Shown here: piece after piece, positions 63,191 to 64,000 of the stretch
Numbering within the stretch: position 1 is the stretch's first letter
Layout: every line of letters starts with the position of its first letter
DNA from: Marivita sp046592965
Lineage (GTDB): Bacteria > Pseudomonadota > Alphaproteobacteria > Rhodobacterales > Rhodobacteraceae
Assembly (NCBI RefSeq): GCF_046592965.1
Contig: NZ_JBISBV010000005.1
Coordinates: forward strand, 186,001 to 250,000
Reading direction: 5' to 3'
Length of the DNA stretch: 64,000 bases
Made by a program: the position numbers and the translations under genes
Notes under the pieces: model-generated
The model's input: the letters and a program-made list of their open reading frames with translations, nothing else
What the model was told of the DNA's origin: nothing
The model's database searches: none

Positions 63191-64000
63191 ATGAATACCG
63201 AGATTATCGATGCCCGTCCCGACACCAGCGGCGGCTACAGGGTGGATGTGTCGCGCGGCACGAATGTGGACCGCGTGTCGTCCGAGTGGTTCTCGCGGCC
63301 GGATGACGAGCGGTATCTGTCGCTCGACGATCTCTTTTCATCCGTAAAAGGCCGGGCGGAGCGGAGCCGGACGCGCACGGTGGAGAGTGCTGCGATCCGG
63401 GTCGAGGCCCATCGCGACGATCCGGAGAAGCTGGGACTTGTCCTGCCCGGCGCGGACGAACCCATCGCGCCGACGCATTGGTCCTTCGGCCAGCTCTCGA
63501 GCCTCGTCGGCGCCCCCGCGGCTTATCTGCGGCAGCTGCCCGCCCCGCTGGCGGGGATCAACCTGCAATACGGCCTGACCAACCACCGGGCCGAGCAGAT
63601 CAAGACGATGGAGGTCGCGAATGGCCGCACCGAACTGCGCGCTGTCACCGGCCCCGACTATGGCCGCATCTACGACCACGAGCTGGTCTCCGCCGTCCAG
63701 CGCATCGCGGGCAACGGCACGGGCGACACACGCTGGAAGGTCCCGGGCGTGCTCGACTGGTCGACGGGCATCTACAACCCGCACGTGGACGTGACGAAGG
63801 AGACGACGACGCTCTACGCTTCCGACCGCGACGTGTTCCTATTCCTCGTCGACGATCTGAACCCGATCGAGGCGGGGCTGCTGCCCGACGGCTCGCCCGA
63901 CCTCTATTTCCGGGGGTTCTATTGCTGGAATTCCGAAGTGGGGGCCAAGACGCTGGGCATCGCCAGCTTCTACCTGCGCGCGGTCTGCCAGAACCGCAAC
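63191..64000 (+). CDS. DUF932 domain-containing protein of a mobile element, 3' end outside window
   Basis: Open frame from the ATG at 63191 to the window edge (270 codons), with ribosome binding site GGAGG. Sequence landmarks: WFSRPDDERYLSLDDLFSSV, HWSFGQLSSLVGAPAAYLRQ, TELRAVTGPDYGRIYDHELV, TLYASDRDVFLFLVDD and GFYCWNSEVGAKTLGIASFY. These match the DUF932 phage/plasmid-like family found on conjugative elements of alphaproteobacteria; biochemical role unknown. Placed right after tRNA-Arg, it marks the likely start of an integrated element. Confidence 0.85.
   Translation, partial: MNTEIIDARPDTSGGYRVDVSRGTNVDRVSSEWFSRPDDERYLSLDDLFSSVKGRAERSRTRTVESAAIRVEAHRDDPEKLGLVLPGADEPIAPTHWSFGQLSSLVGAPAAYLRQLPAPLAGINLQYGLTNHRAEQIKTMEVANGRTELRAVTGPDYGRIYDHELVSAVQRIAGNGTGDTRWKVPGVLDWSTGIYNPHVDVTKETTTLYASDRDVFLFLVDDLNPIEAGLLPDGSPDLYFRGFYCWNSEVGAKTLGIASFYLRAVCQNRN

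Overview
The window reads as a chromosomal segment of a high-GC alphaproteobacterium of the order Rhodobacterales (Roseobacter/Rhodobacter group). This is inferred from the gene families (HdaA, short ProS, full-length PntA, malate synthase G, DUF3422, DUF2065 after hflKC), from a Rhodobacter-type LexA box (GTTC-N7-GTTC), and from intergenic repeats of a type familiar in this group. About 60 protein genes, one intact tRNA, one broken tRNA and several terminators were read. Apart from the far right edge it is compact housekeeping DNA on both strands.

Layout. 1-7.7 kb: partial serine dehydratase (-), rpiA, gor, hflK-hflC-DUF2065 and a DegP-type protease. 7.7-13 kb: prpE (-) with a cluster of TTTGCAAA boxes upstream, a peptidoglycan-binding lipoprotein, an SOS-controlled remnant of DnaE2, a 2Fe-2S ferredoxin, yebC and a class I amidotransferase. 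13-21 kb: SLC13/TrkA_C permease, YmdB-type phosphodiesterase, xseA, purD, LysE and EamA transporters, a 65-aa protein and an isoprenylcysteine methyltransferase-like protein. 21-25.9 kb: pntA-pntB and DUF3422. 25.9-32 kb: ppx, ppk, hdaA and an AI-2E family permease (-), with an unlisted 51-aa membrane protein on the other strand between ppx and ppk. 32-37.6 kb: proS (+), then glmM, folP, folB-like and a SleB hydrolase (-). 37.7-44.7 kb: the operon glyQ / FkbM methyltransferase / DUF6446-like / glyS / PPDK-like protein (-). 44.8-51.2 kb: a trypsin-fold protein with no catalytic residues, EamA, a 54-aa membrane protein, ilvC, two Lrp/AsnC regulators and a class V aminotransferase. 51.2-62.7 kb: DnaJ-like, BolA, DUF4177-like, gatB, an unknown 420-aa protein, lytic transglycosylase, acyltransferase, pepN, DUF2256 and glcB.

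Right edge (62.6-64 kb): a truncated tRNA-Arg(CCG), an intact divergent tRNA-Arg(CCG) 124 bp further on, then a DUF932 gene running off the window. DUF932 proteins belong to plasmids, phages and integrative elements, so this looks like a mobile-island boundary at a tRNA locus.

No CRISPR array, rRNA or complete insertion sequence was seen. The most unusual material is: (i) the glycyl-tRNA synthetase operon with an embedded FkbM methyltransferase and a PPDK-like protein whose ATP-grasp half is degenerate; (ii) a secreted trypsin-fold protein with all three catalytic residues replaced; (iii) a 133-aa DnaE2 C-terminal OB protein under a LexA box that lies two bases from its start codon; (iv) a 51-aa membrane protein with a clear promoter and operator between the polyphosphate genes; (v) the tRNA-Arg/DUF932 junction.
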